Source of the DNA: Micavibrio sp. UBA2705
GTDB lineage: Bacteria > Pseudomonadota > Alphaproteobacteria > Micavibrionales > Micavibrionaceae
NCBI GenBank assembly: GCA_002354205.1
Contig: DELD01000033.1
Location: forward strand, 1 to 24,161
Direction of reading: 5' to 3'
DNA: 24,161 nt
A program made the position numbers and the translations under genes. Below the pieces are notes generated by a model. It saw only the letters and a program-made list of their open reading frames with translations. It was not told the DNA's origin and searched no databases. Every line of letters starts with the position of its first letter. Positions within the stretch are counted from its first letter, which is position 1. Shown here in pieces: positions 24,088 through 24,161 of this stretch.

Positions 24088-24161
24088 ATGCCAAGTCTTC
24101 ACCGCTTGCAGCCGCCAAAAAATCAACCGCCCATTTCACAGCATCAATATCATTATCATTA
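24077..24161 (-). repeat. 85-bp inverted copy of 21023-21107 at the window end
   Basis: The last 85 bases are an exact reverse complement of 21023-21107, with no mismatch, beginning within codon 172 of trxB and running to the final base. The orientation is opposite to the source gene, and position x pairs with 45184 minus x. About two to three bases (AA or AAG) at the junction could belong to either side. This looks like an artificial inverted join and not an annotated element. Confidence 0.95.

Noticed and set aside
1..24161. Mobile element, CRISPR array, prophage or defence island
   Set aside because: No transposase, integrase, direct-repeat array, phage structural gene or nuclease/toxin cassette was seen; all large genes are core metabolism, repair, RNA modification or envelope functions.

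Overview
The window is a gene-dense, single-copy housekeeping stretch of a Gram-negative bacterium. The gene set fits an alphaproteobacterium: an ELM1-type (DUF1022) protein, RlmJ, a long SppA, YggT, a class II LysRS and an Lrp/AsnC regulator, at moderate GC with AT-rich spacers. Placement nearer than class, for example Micavibrio-like, is a guess from general gene flavour. I see no tRNA, rRNA, CRISPR array, insertion sequence, phage gene or toxin-antitoxin pair. No gene-free stretch exceeds 300 bases; the longest are about 236 bases (22201-22436) and the first 216 bases.

Layout, left to right. (1) 1-2620, minus strand: a secreted protein with an HExxH motif, then lysS with a clear intrinsic terminator. 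(2) 2762-3972, plus strand: a YggT membrane protein and folD, which meets a convergent tRNA/rRNA-type N6-adenine methyltransferase with the two stop codons sharing TTAA. (3) 4748-7896, plus strand: a long-chain polyprenyl diphosphate synthase, a tightly linked exported protein, and a cytosolic protein of unknown function, closed by a bidirectional terminator. (4) 7984-11817, minus strand: mfd followed by a 63-residue helical protein. (5) 11918-12838, plus strand: a PPP-type metallophosphoesterase facing a minus-strand hybrid histidine kinase (12860-15301). (6) 15412-17842, plus strand: rlmJ and amn, closed by a terminator facing sppA (minus). (7) 20043-21689, plus strand: a serine hydrolase of the D-aminopeptidase/beta-lactamase-like S12 group, facing an Lrp/AsnC regulator (minus). 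(8) 22437 onward, plus strand: an ELM1-like protein and the first half of trxB.

The most important observation concerns the right-hand end. trxB is read normally up to the AxxK-type helix after its CATC active site. The next 85 bases (24077-24161) are then an exact reverse complement of 21023-21107, inside the serine hydrolase gene about 3 kb upstream. This makes trxB appear truncated. The simplest reading is an inverted chimera at a contig end, as produced by strand-displacement amplification or misassembly, and not a biological rearrangement. I found no convincing undescribed system. The best candidates for unknown biology are the exported HExxH protein, the two unknowns downstream of the prenyl synthase, and the LytS-type hybrid kinase.
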